Shown: positions 1-11,398 of the stretch, in pieces | How the letters are laid out: each line of letters starts with the position of its first letter | Numbering within the stretch: the first letter of the stretch is position 1 | From: Selaginella moellendorffii | Taxonomy: Eukaryota; Streptophyta; Lycopodiopsida; Selaginellales; Selaginellaceae | DNA length: 64,000 nt | Direction of reading: 5' to 3' | NCBI RefSeq assembly: GCF_000143415.4 | Contig: NW_003314375.1 | Span: 249,369-313,368, forward strand | Notes under the pieces: model-generated | Seen by the model: the letters and a program-made list of their open reading frames with translations, nothing else | Databases searched by the model: none | What the model was told of the DNA's origin: nothing | Translations under genes and position numbers: made by a program

Positions 1-65
1 CCTCCTCTTCGCTTTTTTGGGCATAATCCCTAGGGCCAAGACCCTAAAAAAAAAGAGAGTAAAAT

Positions 66-2959
66 ATGAGCTCCTCTATTATGCTGCTAGCGGTGTTCTT
101 CGTCTTCGCATTCGTGGCGCCGCGAGCGATCGATGCCGCCGATCTCGTCATGCGAGTGGATGCTGGAAGCGCTGGCCGGAGGGATTCCATCCACGCTGTT
201 TGGAGTGTTCTTCGAGGTCTGAGCTGCATTTTTTCATCGATTTTGTCTGAAATTTCGATCGATCGCCCAGGAAATCAACCATGCAGGGGGAGGAGGTCTC
301 TGGGCCGAGCTCGTCAGTAACAGAGGTGATTCTTTCTTTCAAATTCGTCTCCCGAGATGGATTTCTTTACCTTTTCTCGAAGAGCGATGCTTGGCTTTGT
401 GATTCTTTTCTATCTTCTTGTCCATGGAATTTGATACGATTTTTCTCTATAGGATTTGAGTCTGGGGGCCAAAACACTCCATCCAACATAGCGCCATGGT
501 ACGCGATTGGTGACGAGTCCCAGGTGTGGCTGGAGTCGGAACGATCCTCTTGCTTTGAGCGAAACCCAGTTGCTTTGAGGATGGAAGTAGTTCGAGAGGT
601 GGAAGGTGGGGTGGGAATCGCCAATCCAGGCTTTTGGGGAATGGTGATCGTCGCAGTTTCTTGCATGCAAAGCTTGGAGCTGATCATGTTTTGTTTCTAG
701 GACATTCGAGCTGGGAACACATACAAAGTTTCTCTCTGGGTACGATCTCTCGATAAAGTCAATCTTTCCATTGCGTTTACGTCAAGAAATGGAACAACAA
801 CTTTGGCTCAAAGTGATCTCACGTAAGTCTCTTTTTTTATTTCCTAGCTCTTCCTCTCGTTCTAATGCACACTCTGGAAAGATTGGACGCTTCAGAGGCA
901 GAGGAATGGAGCAAACATGAGATGGTTTTGGAAGCTTTTGACACCGATCACTACGCTCGACTTGCTCTGACAAGCATGCACAAAGGAGTGTTATGGCTCG
1001 ACCAGGTTTCAGCGATGCCTGAAGAGACGTACAAGGTAACTCGTGCATCGGAACATACGTTTCCAATATCTTCTGCGCAGGGACATGGATTCCGAAAGGA
1101 GCTTGCGCTCATGCTTGAAGATTTAAAGCCAGGATTCGTTCGTTTTCCAGGTGACGAAATCTATCAGGCTTTTCAAGCTAATCACAACTCTTTCCAGGCG
1201 GATGTTATGTTGAAGGTGGAAGCCTGCGAAACGCGTGGAGATGGAGAGATACAGTCGGCCCCTGGGAGGAAAGGCCTGGTCATTTTGGTGATAAGTGGAA
1301 TTATTGGTCGGATGACGGGCTCGGGTTTTTTGAGCTTCTCCAGGTACTCCCTTTTTTTCAAGCTTCGCGACGTAGTTACTCAAGTGATGAAGCTTTTAGC
1401 TTTCAGAGGACCTGGAGGCCTTGCCTGTCTGGGTTTTCAATAACGGTACGTTTTTGGAAGCTTGGAGCAGTATTTTGAGCTGTTGCATGTTTTGTTCTTG
1501 CAGGGATCAGTCACTCGGACGAGGTTTTACCGGAGCTTCTTGATCCTTTCATTCAGGTTTGGATCACTTAAGAAAACCTGGTGGTCTCGTGAAATACGTA
1601 AAATACTTTTACACTATCAGGACATTCTTGACGGTATTGAGTTTGCAAGGGGACCTATGACTAGTAAATGGGGTCGAGTTCGCGAGGCTATGGGACATCC
1701 CGAACCTTTCCCTCTTTTCTACATGGCTATTGGTAATGAGGACTGCGAGAGGCAGTACTACCACGGTGAGCTCCTTATTTGGATACTCCATTGTTTAACT
1801 TATTCAGACTTTGGCCGCAGCGAACTATCTAAAGTTCTACTATGCGATAAAGGAAGCATATCCAGATATCCATCTGATATCTAACTGCGATGGAACACTA
1901 AAACCTCTTGGTCACCCGGCTGATCTGTTCGATTTCCATGTACGTAAAGCCTGTTTTTATCTCGAATTTTGTTTTACGCTTTCTCTTTCAGATCTATACG
2001 TCTGCAAACACTTTGTTCTCGATGGTTCATAAATTCAATCACGTTTCCAGGGATGGTCCGAAGGTATCAGATGTGATTACAAGCACCGGTATATTTATTG
2101 CAATGTGTATTCTACAGGTTTTTGTGAGCGAGTATGCAGTTGTCAAGAGCGACGCAGGACAGGGAAGCTTTCTTGCTGCTCTTGCGGAAGCAGCATTCCT
2201 GATTGGTATAGAGCTCAACAGGTTTGATCAAGCATTCTTCTCTTTGTCTTGTCCTGCTAATAAACGAAGCACCTTGGCAGTGACATAGTCGGAATGGCAA
2301 GCTATGCTCCATTGTTTGTCAACACAAACAACAGGCGGTATGGAAAATCTATTCTAAGTTCTCAAATTTTTACTGAAAAGCTTTGGTATCTTGTCTAGAT
2401 GGAATCCCGATGCTATAGTTTTCGATTCATGGCAACAGTATGGAACACCAAGCTATTGGATGCAGCACTTCTTTAAGATGTCAAACGGGGCAAAACTTTT
2501 ACCGTTCGTGGTCGAGAGTTTAAACACAAGCGCAGTACCCGTAGTTTTATCTGCTGTACGCATAGAAGATGGAACCAGCCTCGTGTTAAAGGTAAAGAAT
2601 TCTCTTCGCATAGCATGCTAACGAGTGATTACGTCGAGCAGGCTGTGAACTATGGACAGTTTCCAGTAGAGATTCGAGTGTCTCTGGAGGGAGTTTTGTC
2701 CAACGAGATCGATATTTTTGCTTCGACCATCACAGTTCTTTCTAGCGAAAGCCTCATGGACGAAAACTCGTTCCAGAATCCTCACAAGGTAAGCCAAGTC
2801 CATTCTATTCACGATCGAGCAATAGAGAATTTTTTACAGGTGGTGCCTATAACGAGCTTGTTCCTTAGCGCGGCAACCGACATGGAACTCTCACTGCCGC
2901 CTTACTCCATCGTTGCGCTTGGTCTTCCACTGTTATCTTCCTCGAGAGCTGATATATAG
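66..2959 (+). CDS. GH51 alpha-L-arabinofuranosidase, secreted, with an apparent exon-1 frameshift
   Basis: This multi-exon gene encodes a family GH51 alpha-L-arabinofuranosidase, which removes arabinose from cell-wall arabinoxylan and arabinan in the apoplast. The ATG at 66 opens a hydrophobic signal peptide. Later exons give the family landmarks EINHAGGGGLWAEL, GFVRFPG, the acid/base glutamate in AIGNEDCE (about 1725) and the presumed nucleophile in FVSEYAV (about 2125). The end carries SYAPLFVNTNNRRWNPDAIV and YGTPSYW. Introns are short with GT-AG ends. The frame that opens at the ATG does not reach the conserved GGIPSTLFGVFFE segment: a one-base shift lies near 177 inside exon 1. Either the base call is wrong or this allele is damaged. 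Every downstream exon I checked keeps a good frame. The gene converges on the DUF1995 gene, with 36 bp between stops. Confidence 0.88.
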
Positions 2960-2995
2960 TGTACGTAAAGCTCTTGTTAAAAAAACGCAAAGGTT

Positions 2996-4389
2996 TTAGG
3001 CTGACGGTCTTTGGAGCTGAGCTTCTTTCAATCTTTCTCTCAGAGTAGAGATTCTTCCGGATGATGGCTGGCCCAGGGCGATCAATGCACGCCTCACTGC
3101 CGCTGCCTCCATAGCATCAATCTCATCGGCTGTGAGTGGCGCTGAAAGAGATTTCGGCAGTGGAGGTGGTGCTGGCTCTGAGCCACCAAGCATCCTTGGA
3201 GGTGCTTTCCATGGCATTGCCTTTCGTGCCTGGACACATCAACGTTAACATGAGAAGAACGATTTCGAGCAGCGATACCTGTGAAACGAGGCTTTCAAGC
3301 TCTTTATACGTCGGCTGGTTTGGAAACTTTCCAAGGAGCTCGCTGTTTCCATCCCAGGACATCAAGTATACCTGTTTCCACCCACCAAAAAACCATGAGG
3401 ACGATTTTTTTTTTCGTAGGCCTAAAGCTCAAACTTACGTGCCAGTCGTAGGAATAACATTTTAGAAGCCGGACCACTCCTCCAGTGGAAGAGGATGTAA
3501 CGTTTGAGGCTTCTCCGATTCGTTGCTCAATGAGGCTGTAGACTCTCTCGAAATTTTCCAAGAATTCCTCAGCTTTCCTGTAAATATGATTATCAAAAGT
3601 CGATGAAAAACATCTCAAAAACCAACCTTTTCCATGGTCCAAATCCAAAGTCCGAAACAACTTGGCCCGATGCTTTCCACTGTGGATTTACCAGAAGAAG
3701 TGGCCTTGTTGGATCGCTCTTGACCAAAGATCTAATCTGCCATGAGAAAGCTTTATAATCGAAAACCAAGGATTCGAGAAAGAGGAACTTACCTGGTTGA
3801 GTGTCTCAGCTATAGGAAAAACAACGGCTGCAATGGTCTTCGACGAAGGATAGATTAATCCGACTGGATCCATCTCGTTCTCAACTTCGCCAATTCTTCG
3901 TGAATCCACTGCTTGGCCTTCTTGCATTCCACAAAAAATTGCGGTGACCATTTTGCTGCAAGCCTGGAATTCCTCTCCAACACCACAAGGATAGTCCCTG
4001 CTCGAGCAAAAAATCTATAGGTAGCTCTGGAATTATAGAACATAGAAAGTACCTCGGCTCCGTGTCGAGAAAATTAAATTCTCGCTGGTTCACCGGGAGT
4101 AGAAGCTCTAGCTGCTGCGTTTTCTTGCCATCGTCCACGGCTCTTTGGATTGCTTCTCTAGCCTGAACCGCGGCGGTAAGTCGCAGAGCGAACATCGAGA
4201 GAATACCTGATCGATCGAATCCTCGAGGGTTTGGGGATTGGCGCAAGGCCCATCGATGACGAGCGCCCCTACAATGCAGGACTTCTTGGATGCTCGAGCT
4301 GCTGCATGGCGCCTTTCTCGAAATATTTGACATGATCGTCGTCGCGAGCAAAGTGGCGGAATGGGAAGGAACGCACTAATGACCGCCAT
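2996..4389 (-). CDS. DUF1995 domain protein, probably plastid (LPA3-like)
   Basis: The gene starts at the ATG at 4389 on the minus strand and ends near 2996. Exons joined by introns of about 40-60 nt give a basic N-terminus rich in Ser and Arg, consistent with a plastid transit peptide. The body contains REFNFLDTEPR, then a segment ending AVVFPIAETLNQ, then LLLVNPQWKASGQVVSDFGF and CYSYDWHVYLMSWDG. The NPQW and VSDFGFGPW block is the DUF1995 signature, found in LPA3 and in the C-terminal part of some chloroplast adenylate kinases. No adenylate kinase domain is present. The C-terminus carries a short SAP-like helix (ADEIDAMEAAAVRRALI). A role in photosystem assembly would be inference from LPA3. 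It is head to head with the RRM-LOTUS-RING gene, about 200 bp away. Confidence 0.72.
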
Positions 4390-4592
4390 AGCTCATCCAT
4401 AGGAAATGGACGATCTGGATGCTTTCAATGGCAACGAACGGCGGGGATGACTATTAGAAGTTAAAGGTCAGTGGCGGGTTTTTTAAAATCTAGGGCTAGA
4501 CATTTCCTTAATCTCGTGGACTTTCCATCCGGAATGACCACCAGATGAGGTATATAAGAAATGGAGGGACGTTAAAACCCTAGAACAGAGTG

Positions 4593-5789
4593 ATGTTAGG
4601 CCTTAGGCGCCCGAGCGATCGGGCCAAATGCGGGAGTAATTCGCTCATCCAGCAGCTGTCGAGGTCAGGATCCATCTCGAGTGAATGCGCAGCGCTGGCG
4701 GGCTCCGATTCGCGCAGAATGAAGAAGGTTCTCTTCTCCGGCTTGCCTGAGTTCGTCGATTCGGGTAAGCGCTCGCGCTCGCGATCGAAATCCCTCTCTT
4801 CTACGCAGATATTTCCATCGATCGCCTCGTAATCTCGCGCATTTGTCTGCAGAGGCCCTGTTTTGCTTCCTCGAGGAGAATTTCGGCCCGGTCTTGGACG
4901 CGGTCGTGCTTCCATTCCATTCGGCCGACGGCCAGCGAGGGAGGTTTGGCATCGTGACATTCAGGAACAAGAACTCTTTCCTTGAAGCGACCCGGACGAA
5001 GAGCGGGTACATCTATGGAAAGAGGGTACGCTGCTGAAAATTCTCCCAAGCTTCATTCTTTTCCATGCCTGGCAGACTATGATCGACGTGCTGGACGCTC
5101 GTGTTGCCAAAGACTTACTCCCCCAAGCCGATGACATCTCGAAGAAGGAAGACGCTCCTCCGGCAAGCCTGGTGAATTCTCCATCGCTTCCTCCCTGGGC
5201 TCAGAGGTTCCGAGACTGGCTGCCTGGTTTTCTGACCGAGGTTTCCAAGCGCCTCGAGGAAGGGGAAGCTTATCCACTCTGCTCGCTCAAAGGAGACTTC
5301 CGGGCAACCTGTGGGCTGGAGATCGACCACGCAGCACTTGGTTTCGAGAAACTGAGCGACTTCATTCGTGCGTGGCCGGAAATCTGCGAGCCGAAAGTCG
5401 AGCCAGTGGGTTTGGGACCAGCGACACACGTAGTCCTCAAGAGTGTCCCGCCGGCCACCACAGAGGCTACGAAGCTCGAGCAGGCGAACAAGTTGCCAGA
5501 GCCACGGCCGTCTCCAGCTCTGCAGCCAAGCGACACCTTCCAGGACTCCTTGTTCAGCCGCAACATATTCCTGGACAACGTCGAGAACATCCCGCCATCT
5601 CTGAACCAATGCAGTGGGGTGACGTGCAAGCTCTGCAAGGATTGCGCAGCTTCGGCTCGATGGTTTGCCATTCCTTGCGGGCATCTGGTTCTGTGCGACT
5701 TGTGCAAGGAGAGCGTCGACAAGTGCGCTCAGACCTGGAGCATCCCGTGCCTCGTGTGCTGTGACGCCGTCGAGACGTGGATCGCGTGA
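4593..5789 (+). CDS. RRM-LOTUS(OST-HTH)-RING protein, copy A
   Basis: There are three coding exons: one from the ATG at 4593 to about 4763, one from about 4853 to 5025 and one from about 5076 to 5789. The first two encode an RRM fold: RNP2-like KKVLFSGLPEF, and RNP1-like RGRFGIVTF. The third opens with a helix and then PPWAQRFRDWLPGFL, YPLCSLKGDFRATCGLEIDH and GFEKLSDFIRAWPEI, a full OST-HTH/LOTUS domain that binds RNA (G-rich RNA in known cases). The C-terminus holds a C3HC4 RING of the CGHLVLCDLCK type, suggesting E3 ubiquitin ligase activity. RNA-targeted ubiquitination is an inference. A TATA-like element (gaggtatataagaa) lies about 45 bp upstream of the ATG. A close paralogue is at 22405-24066. 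Confidence 0.82.
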
Positions 5790-6430
5790 CAACAGCTTCG
5801 TAATCAGCAAAAGGTATGGCTTTTGTGGATCACTTTGGTACTTCCCAAGAACAGTCTAGCTCTAAGCTCCATTCTTGAAAGTTTCCCGTTCTAACTCGTG
5901 TTGCTTGCAGGAAGACTTTACTACTATTTGCGATTGCGTTACGAAAAATAAAAAGCAAGCCAATGCTGGACTTCGAGCTAGGTTCTCCCTCATGGAGTAA
6001 TATCCTCGCGCGACCTTCTCATGTAAGTCTTGATCAAGCTGTGACACCGTCTCAAATTTCTCTTGGCACGCAAGTTTTGCAGGTGTGCCCAAAGCTATAA
6101 AGCTCGATGGTGTTGATACGCTGCCTTCATTGCCATTAACGACAACTCCGATTCCATGGAGGCCGCAAAGTGGCGAGGTTCTAGAGCAGCATCGCGAACT
6201 TCTCTTCACTAGCGTAGAAGTTGGGCTTTTGGAAGCTTTGGTCATCCACCAATGGCCACACAGCGGCATATAACTCTAAACCGCCAGGGAAAGCCAAGCT
6301 CCTCGATCTACATCGCGATTGTCGGGGTGGAGGATCAAAGGTGGCCATCTCAAATCTTCTCTGTAAAAACATTCCTTGTGAATAGATCACGTATGTTTGC
6401 TTGAAGACTCGTCAGTTCTTGTTGAGGTCT
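5790..6430. other. Gap after RRM-LOTUS-RING copy A; unassigned coding-like stretch on the minus strand
   Basis: This 640-base gap holds the 3' region of the LOTUS gene, with possible 3'UTR introns ending near 5910 and 6083. On the minus strand, 6269-5862 stays open for 135 codons and 6390-6181 for 69 codons in another frame. The longer one contains FIALGTPAKLACQEKFETVS, which looks protein-like, but I recognise no family and no splice pattern joins the two. It may be a broken gene or chance. Confidence 0.3.
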
Positions 6431-6474
6431 TCATTGATTTTCTTCTTCATCTTCTCCTTCATCGTCTCGTTTTC

Positions 6475-6505
<31 letters not shown>

Positions 6506-7203
6506 GTCTTCCTCCTCTTCTTCTTGTTCTTCTACTTCTTCTGGTCCTTCTTCTTCTTCGGATTCTTCTTCTCCAGTGTCTTGCTCGGCGGAATCACTTG
6601 AGTCGCTTAGAAGCTCCGGTTGATCTTGGACGCGGCCGCCCACTGCTTGCTGTGCTGCTAAAATGGCTTCCGGCGTGTAAAGTTCCGTGACTCCGAGTGC
6701 CAGGTCCTGGATATTCCAAATCCGGTCAGTGGAAGCTCCCAAAGTTCACGTACCATTCGAATGTGAGGAGCTTCTTCTCCATTTGTCAAGTGCTCTATGT
6801 CTAGTTTCGCTGAGCCTTTCTCCTGGATTTGTGCAAAGAGCAAAAGGTAAATCCCAAAGAAGAAATCACACGAACAAAAACCTGATCATCCGAAGAAAGC
6901 TTGCGATTTGCCGTGTCTATCAAAGGTAAAAATTCTTTGACCCTGCTCAAGACTGACAGACGATCAGAAGATTGTTCCGTTGGATTTTCCCCTTCATTAC
7001 ATACACGCAATCTCTTTTCTAGTCAAAATCAAAAGAGCGCATTTGACCTTGAGGCGATCGATCCGTGAAAAAAATAAACGCTTACCCAGAGGAGTGATGC
7101 GCTCCAGACCCAGCAAATCCCCAGAACGCTGCAAAGAAAATGCGCGAAGGCAATGGCTCTAGAAGGAAAACGAATGCGGTCGCCATACCTTGCTTCCTCC
7201 CAT
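6431..7203 (-). CDS. NOPCHAP1-like (C12orf45/DUF4598) box C/D snoRNP assembly factor
   Basis: Minus-strand gene with ATG at 7203 and small exons: MGGSK, then a short exon reading LLGLERITPL, then RLSVLSRVKEFLPLIDTANR, then a segment ending EEAPHIRM joined to DLALGVTELY. The chain of a short LSRV-x-x-FLP helix, a variable linker and a M-D/N-LALGV motif matches the small C12orf45/NOPCHAP1 family. That family bridges NOP58 to the R2TP chaperone during box C/D snoRNP assembly. The C-terminus is a long Glu/Asp tail encoded by a (TTC)n-like tract at about 6440-6590. The gene ends at the stop at 6431. The family call rests on motif memory and is moderate. A telo-box (aaaccctaa, 7208-7216) sits just upstream, as in many plant ribosome-biogenesis genes. 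Confidence 0.6.
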
Positions 7204-7269
7204 GGCAAAACCCTAAACCCGGAAATTATCAAAATTTGGTTCGAATTTAAGCGCTAATGTCCGTACGAA
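7204..7269. promoter_or_regulatory. 66-bp head-to-head promoter with telo-box
   Basis: The ATG of the NOPCHAP1-like gene (7203, minus) and that of the trihelix-like gene (7270, plus) are only 66 bp apart. The interval contains aaaccctaaaccc at 7208-7220, the telo-box core found in promoters of plant translation and ribosome-assembly genes. UTRs of the two genes must overlap or be very short. Confidence 0.45.
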
Positions 7270-7699
7270 ATGGAACACGCACAACAAGGTATTCCTTCAA
7301 TTAAATATTTGTAGCATGAACTTGAATATATTCTGATAGGGACCAGAGGAGCCAATCAAGCGTCATGGAGGATGGAGCAAACAAGAGCATATGGCCTTGA
7401 TATGTAAGCAGCAGGAACACTTGCAGAGCCCAGAAGAAAGGAGGAACTTGTCTCATAAAGCTGTATGGGAGGAGATTATAGAGAACATCCAAGATAAAAC
7501 TGGCAGCCAATGCTTCCGTCAATGGAGGATTCTTGTTTTAATGTACAGGAATCTAAGGTGTCACTTCAGTAAGCACCCTGAACAGTATTTCCCACTTTCT
7601 AGAAAACAATATTATGACTATGGGATCCTCAAACATATGAATAGAGATATTTTTGAGGTAGTGGATGCTTTCATTCGATACAAGATTAGGTGGAACTAA
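7270..7699 (+). CDS. Trihelix/SANT-like (Myb_DNA-bind_4-type) small protein, copy 1
   Basis: Exon 1 is a short ATG exon (7270-7288). An intron ends at ag just before aggagcc (about 7346), and exon 2 runs to the stop at 7699. The join gives KRHGGWSKQEHMALI, then HKAVWEEIIENI, QCFRQWRILVLMYRNL and HPEQYFPLSRKQYY. W-x-x-E at the start, WEEI in the middle and Q/C-x-x-x-WR-x-L-x-x-x-YR at the end is the three-helix pattern of trihelix/SANT-like DNA-binding domains. At about 130 aa it is smaller than typical trihelix factors. Four further copies, broken or diverged, occur in this window, and the 5' intron is shared with copy 2. It is either a real small gene or the best-kept member of a mobile or domesticated family. 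Confidence 0.55.
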
Positions 7700-7730
7700 A
7701 CCTAGCCAAAACTAAATCTTTCTTTTCAAC

Positions 7731-7760
7731 CTTGATCGTGCATGCTTTATTCACGAGATT
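7731..7760 (+). pseudogene. 30-bp exact fragment of a carotenoid cleavage dioxygenase exon
   Basis: Bases 7731-7760 are identical to 36524-36553 inside the carotenoid cleavage dioxygenase gene. In that gene they encode LDRACFIHEI, which includes an iron-binding histidine. Similarity stops abruptly on both sides. The fragment lies 38 bp from a tRNA-Ser gene. It has no coding role here. Confidence 0.7.
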
Positions 7761-7798
7761 CACGTGCTTTAAAAAGCATAAAATTCTAAGATGAAAAC

Positions 7799-7879
7799 GT
7801 GAGCGGCAGGATTCGAACCTGCGCGGGCAGAGCCCACATGATTTCTAGTCATGCCCGATAACCACTCCGGCACGCTCAC
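7799..7879 (-). tRNA. tRNA-Ser: tRNA-Ser(AGA)
   Basis: On the minus strand a 7-bp acceptor stem (gtgagcg with cgctcac) pairs perfectly. The anticodon arm is CATGA, loop CTAGAAA, TCATG, giving anticodon AGA (Ser, UCU and wobble). A long variable arm (about 14 nt) marks a class II tRNA, and the T arm carries GGTTCGAATCC. No intron is seen. CCA is not encoded. Confidence 0.95.
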
Positions 7880-8711
7880 AATTACGTGATGTCAAGAGAA
7901 AAAGATTAATATGTGCATAGACTTTGATTAATATCAAAGCCATAACGCATATTCCCCATAGAACCAATCACGCTTTTGGAACACGTTGAAAACCGCTTGG
8001 CTTTTGCATGCGTACTCGCCGTGAAGCTACGAGATTAGAGACTTAAGGAACAACCACTTTGTATCTTTTGCCGTGTCCAAGGCAACCCAATCTATTTGGT
8101 CCCCAGCTTTTCTGGAAAATTAAAATACTTCTACTATCAATCTGGTTGGCTGCTAAAAGAGGACCAAAGGATTCCCACGGACATGCGAAAGCTGCGTTTT
8201 AGATCTGTAATTACTTCGTAAGTTGCGTTACCGTGTCAAAGTTGATTCTAAAGCTCCTTGACTTACAGACTAATTAATGGCTAGAACCTTAGCGGCTTCC
8301 CCGACAATGAGATTGAGAAACTATTAGTGCTTGAAACATTTACCCTGTTATTTGAAGACAATTCCCTTCTCCCGAACTTTCAGTCCTTACAGCAAGAATC
8401 TTTGAAGTTTCACAAGTCTGAAGGATCTAGCAACACTTAACAGTAAGCCCACGCTACAGCGTTTTTCCGTAATCGAGCATTGTAACTTGAGCTAATGTGG
8501 AAAGAGATCTCCCCGTGAACTAAACTGATGTAATTCTATTTGTTATGAAAGTTCAATGCATTGTGCTACTTTCATCCCTTGAAACACTGCACGAAGATAA
8601 ACTCAGATTAGAGCAATTTAGCTTGGGTTCTTACTTCCAGATTAAACCGGTTTCCTGGCGATTTCTTGTAGTCACTGTAAGAAGCGATTTCCTGATACGA
8701 GCTTGCCTTCG
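7880..8711. other. Intergenic, nothing recognised
   Basis: No coding region, repeat or RNA was recognised here. It separates the tRNA from the 3' end of the next minus-strand gene. A 73-codon open frame at 8545-8766 has no protein-like features. Confidence 0.4.
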
Positions 8712-10470
8712 TCACCACGTTGTACCTACACACATTGTCACGTTAATAGGATTAAAATTGAGATAACGAAAGTTTCTTATGCTTGCCTCTTCCTTTTCTG
8801 AGGAGCCCTTTACGAACAACAGGGACGCGAGCAAAGAACAAAACACAATGGTCAGAAAGATAAAGTCCCCGGAAGTAGCAAGCAAAATATAAACACGAAG
8901 AAACTGTGGAAAGAAAAGAGGCAAATTTGCGAAAAGAAACTCTAATCCACCCGCGCACCTCCAGATCAAGTTGTTACCCCTTGGCCACAAAAATATGAGT
9001 CCTGCCAGTAGCGCTGCTCCACTGATAACCTGTAAGCTAGTAAACACGGACTGAATAAACTGGAACACAAACGAAAAGCTCTCAGGTGGCCGGTTTACCT
9101 GCTTAACCAATCCACCCACAGAAGTTTGATTCTTGCACTCGGGAATTCCCTCTGTCAATTCCACTGGAACTCCTTCAAGTTCAAACTGCGAAGAAGGCAC
9201 GAAGACTTAAGCGAGAGAAAAGTAAACATATAATTACCTCTTTTTCTTGGTCTGGCTGTGCACCGTTTTTTCCTGCGAGCTCCCATTCTTCATCCTCGAA
9301 ATTATCCGGTTCCACTGGCTCATCTCCACGGTTTAGTCCGGGCAATAGCTGCTCGGAAACGTTTTTCACTTCGTCGCCTGTTTCCGGGACCATGGAGGAC
9401 TCTTCACTGTTAGCTTGCGAGCTTTGGCACTCGCTAATGACAGTTTCCGGCGCTTGAGACGGGAACGTCGCTGCCTGGCTTTCGAATCGACCGAGCTGAT
9501 GGATTGGCCTCGGTGGCTTCTCCTCGCACAAACTCAGCCGCTTTATTCTTTGCTGCACTTCCTTAAAGTTTGGCACTCCTCCCTCGTCAATGGCAACAGC
9601 TGCGGCAGCTCCACGTCTCAGACCCTCGTGAACTCTTCTGTTTTTCACTTTCGTGAGCGGAGAATTCAAGCGGTCTAGCTCCTGTGCGTACAGCAATGTT
9701 ACAAAGGTAAATGAAACCTGTTTGAACTGTTTTACCTGTCGGAATGAATTCTCAAGTGCTTCTATTCTTGCTCTGATCTTCCCAGAAATCGTTCGCCTTT
9801 TGCGTGTCCTTGGAACCGGTCCAATGCCACAAGCTTGCGAACTGGCAGCCGAGTAGTACTTGTGACCCCCGGAGTTATGTTGAGTTCTCTCCGAGAAGCT
9901 GACGCAAACATGCTCGCTAAACTGCATGCCTCGCTTCGTCGATGCGTCAGCTTGTCCAGTTTTCGGAGGCATGTCCACAGTTATCCATTCCACCAGCGAG
10001 CACGGTACCGAACACGTATCGTCGGATTGTTTCTGATGGCCAGGCACGTCCACGGAAATCCATCCTGTGTTTTCTGGCGATTTTGCGAGAGTGTCTTGAT
10101 CGTAGACGATAGAAGCAGCTTGATCTTCTGGTTTAACCGGAGCTGGGATAGAAACCCAGTCACGCTCTTTGGTGTCAACGTTTCCCAGCAAAGAGGCACC
10201 CGGATCATCAATGATCGTCGAGGCATGCATTCGATCTTCCGAGGGAGCTTCATCCACTTCGATCATTCCAGACTCCTCGATGAGTTTGGTTGCCTCGCAA
10301 GAGTGGTCTCCTTTAAGAAGCTCAAGGATTTCGTCTGGTGAAGCATTAAGGCAGCCACTTTGATCCTTTTCTGGAGCATCAAGAGCCTTGCTTTCTTGTT
10401 TCGAGGCTTGCGGAAATGCGAATTCATGGTCGGTGTCCACAGCACTGTAAGACGAAGTGATTTCAGCCAT
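8712..10470 (-). CDS. Unknown protein with three W-x-x-[IV] repeats and C-terminal membrane segments
   Basis: I do not recognise the family. The start is chosen as MAEITSS at 10470, because an acceptor site (ttttttcag) lies just upstream and implies a 5'UTR intron to about 10540. Coding introns lie at about 9736-9683 (54 nt, in frame), 9238-9187 and 9100-9030. The N-terminal half is acidic and contains DWVSIPAP (residue 105), GWISVDVP (137) and EWITVDMP (162), a three-fold degenerate repeat. A basic stretch (RTRKRRTISGKIRAR) then precedes a helix, and EDEEWELAG follows. The last exon has two hydrophobic segments, AALLAGLIFLWP and a longer one near IFLTIVFCSLLASLLF. Acidic W-x-x-[IVL] motifs plus a tail anchor resemble selective-autophagy receptors that bind ATG8, but that is inference only. 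Confidence 0.6.
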
Positions 10471-10560
10471 AGCCAACACCGCCTCTGAAAAAAATAAACA
10501 ACTATCACCATCATGTCAAGAGATGAAAAATACTTACACGACCCGGGTGTGTTCTTCGGA

Positions 10561-11367
10561 GCTTCCTAAAATTCGCTGAAGAAAAGAAAGAAAAGAAGAA
10601 ATTTAGTCAGCAACTACTCAAACGAACTGAGATTTCTCGATGCTTTAGCGATTAGAATGCCGCTGCGTGAGAATGAGAAATACGGGACGACAATAACATC
10701 ACTGATAGAAACCCTGGAGAGAAGAACTCGAATGCTGCATTGAGAGACAATCACAATCTAAACAATTTTTCTATGGCGCGCAGCAATCGCGGAGAGCGGT
10801 TACCGATGGAAGAAGGAAGAACCACCGCCCCGCCATAACGTTTTTAGGGCTCTTCGCAGCAAGGAAACAGTTAATACAAAAGTTTCCGAATCTCCACGTG
10901 GCAGACACTTTTTACCACGAATAATCTGTAGGATAATGGGAATAATGTTTTAATATAGTCTACCATCTAACAGTTAATATGCAATTAGATTAACATGTCT
11001 AGGATTTTTAGTAAATTCTGACAGTTTAGTTTTTATTTTTATATTTGAAATTGTTATTTTCTCTCCAACAATATTCAACAGTAACATAATCTTTCTGGAG
11101 ATCTTCATTGGATGATGCCTCACAAAAACCTTAGTTAGTGACCTCTTAAGAATTCACTTGAGGAAGGAAAATTGCAAAATTATAAGTATATTATTACATT
11201 GTCTTCTTTATTTTTTAATTTCTTACTTACACATCATCTCATACTTCAATTTCTTGCAAGAATTACAGTGGAACACAATGGATTCTCTTTTGTTTATACA
11301 CATACATTAACATCATCACTCTTTTAATTGATGAGTTTGGTTTACAAAGCTATACCAATGGATTTAA

Positions 11368-11398
<31 letters not shown>

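Noticed and set aside
6397-6690. Leu- and Phe-rich plus-strand frames resembling membrane proteins
   Set aside because: They are the antisense of the Glu/Asp tail of the NOPCHAP1-like gene.
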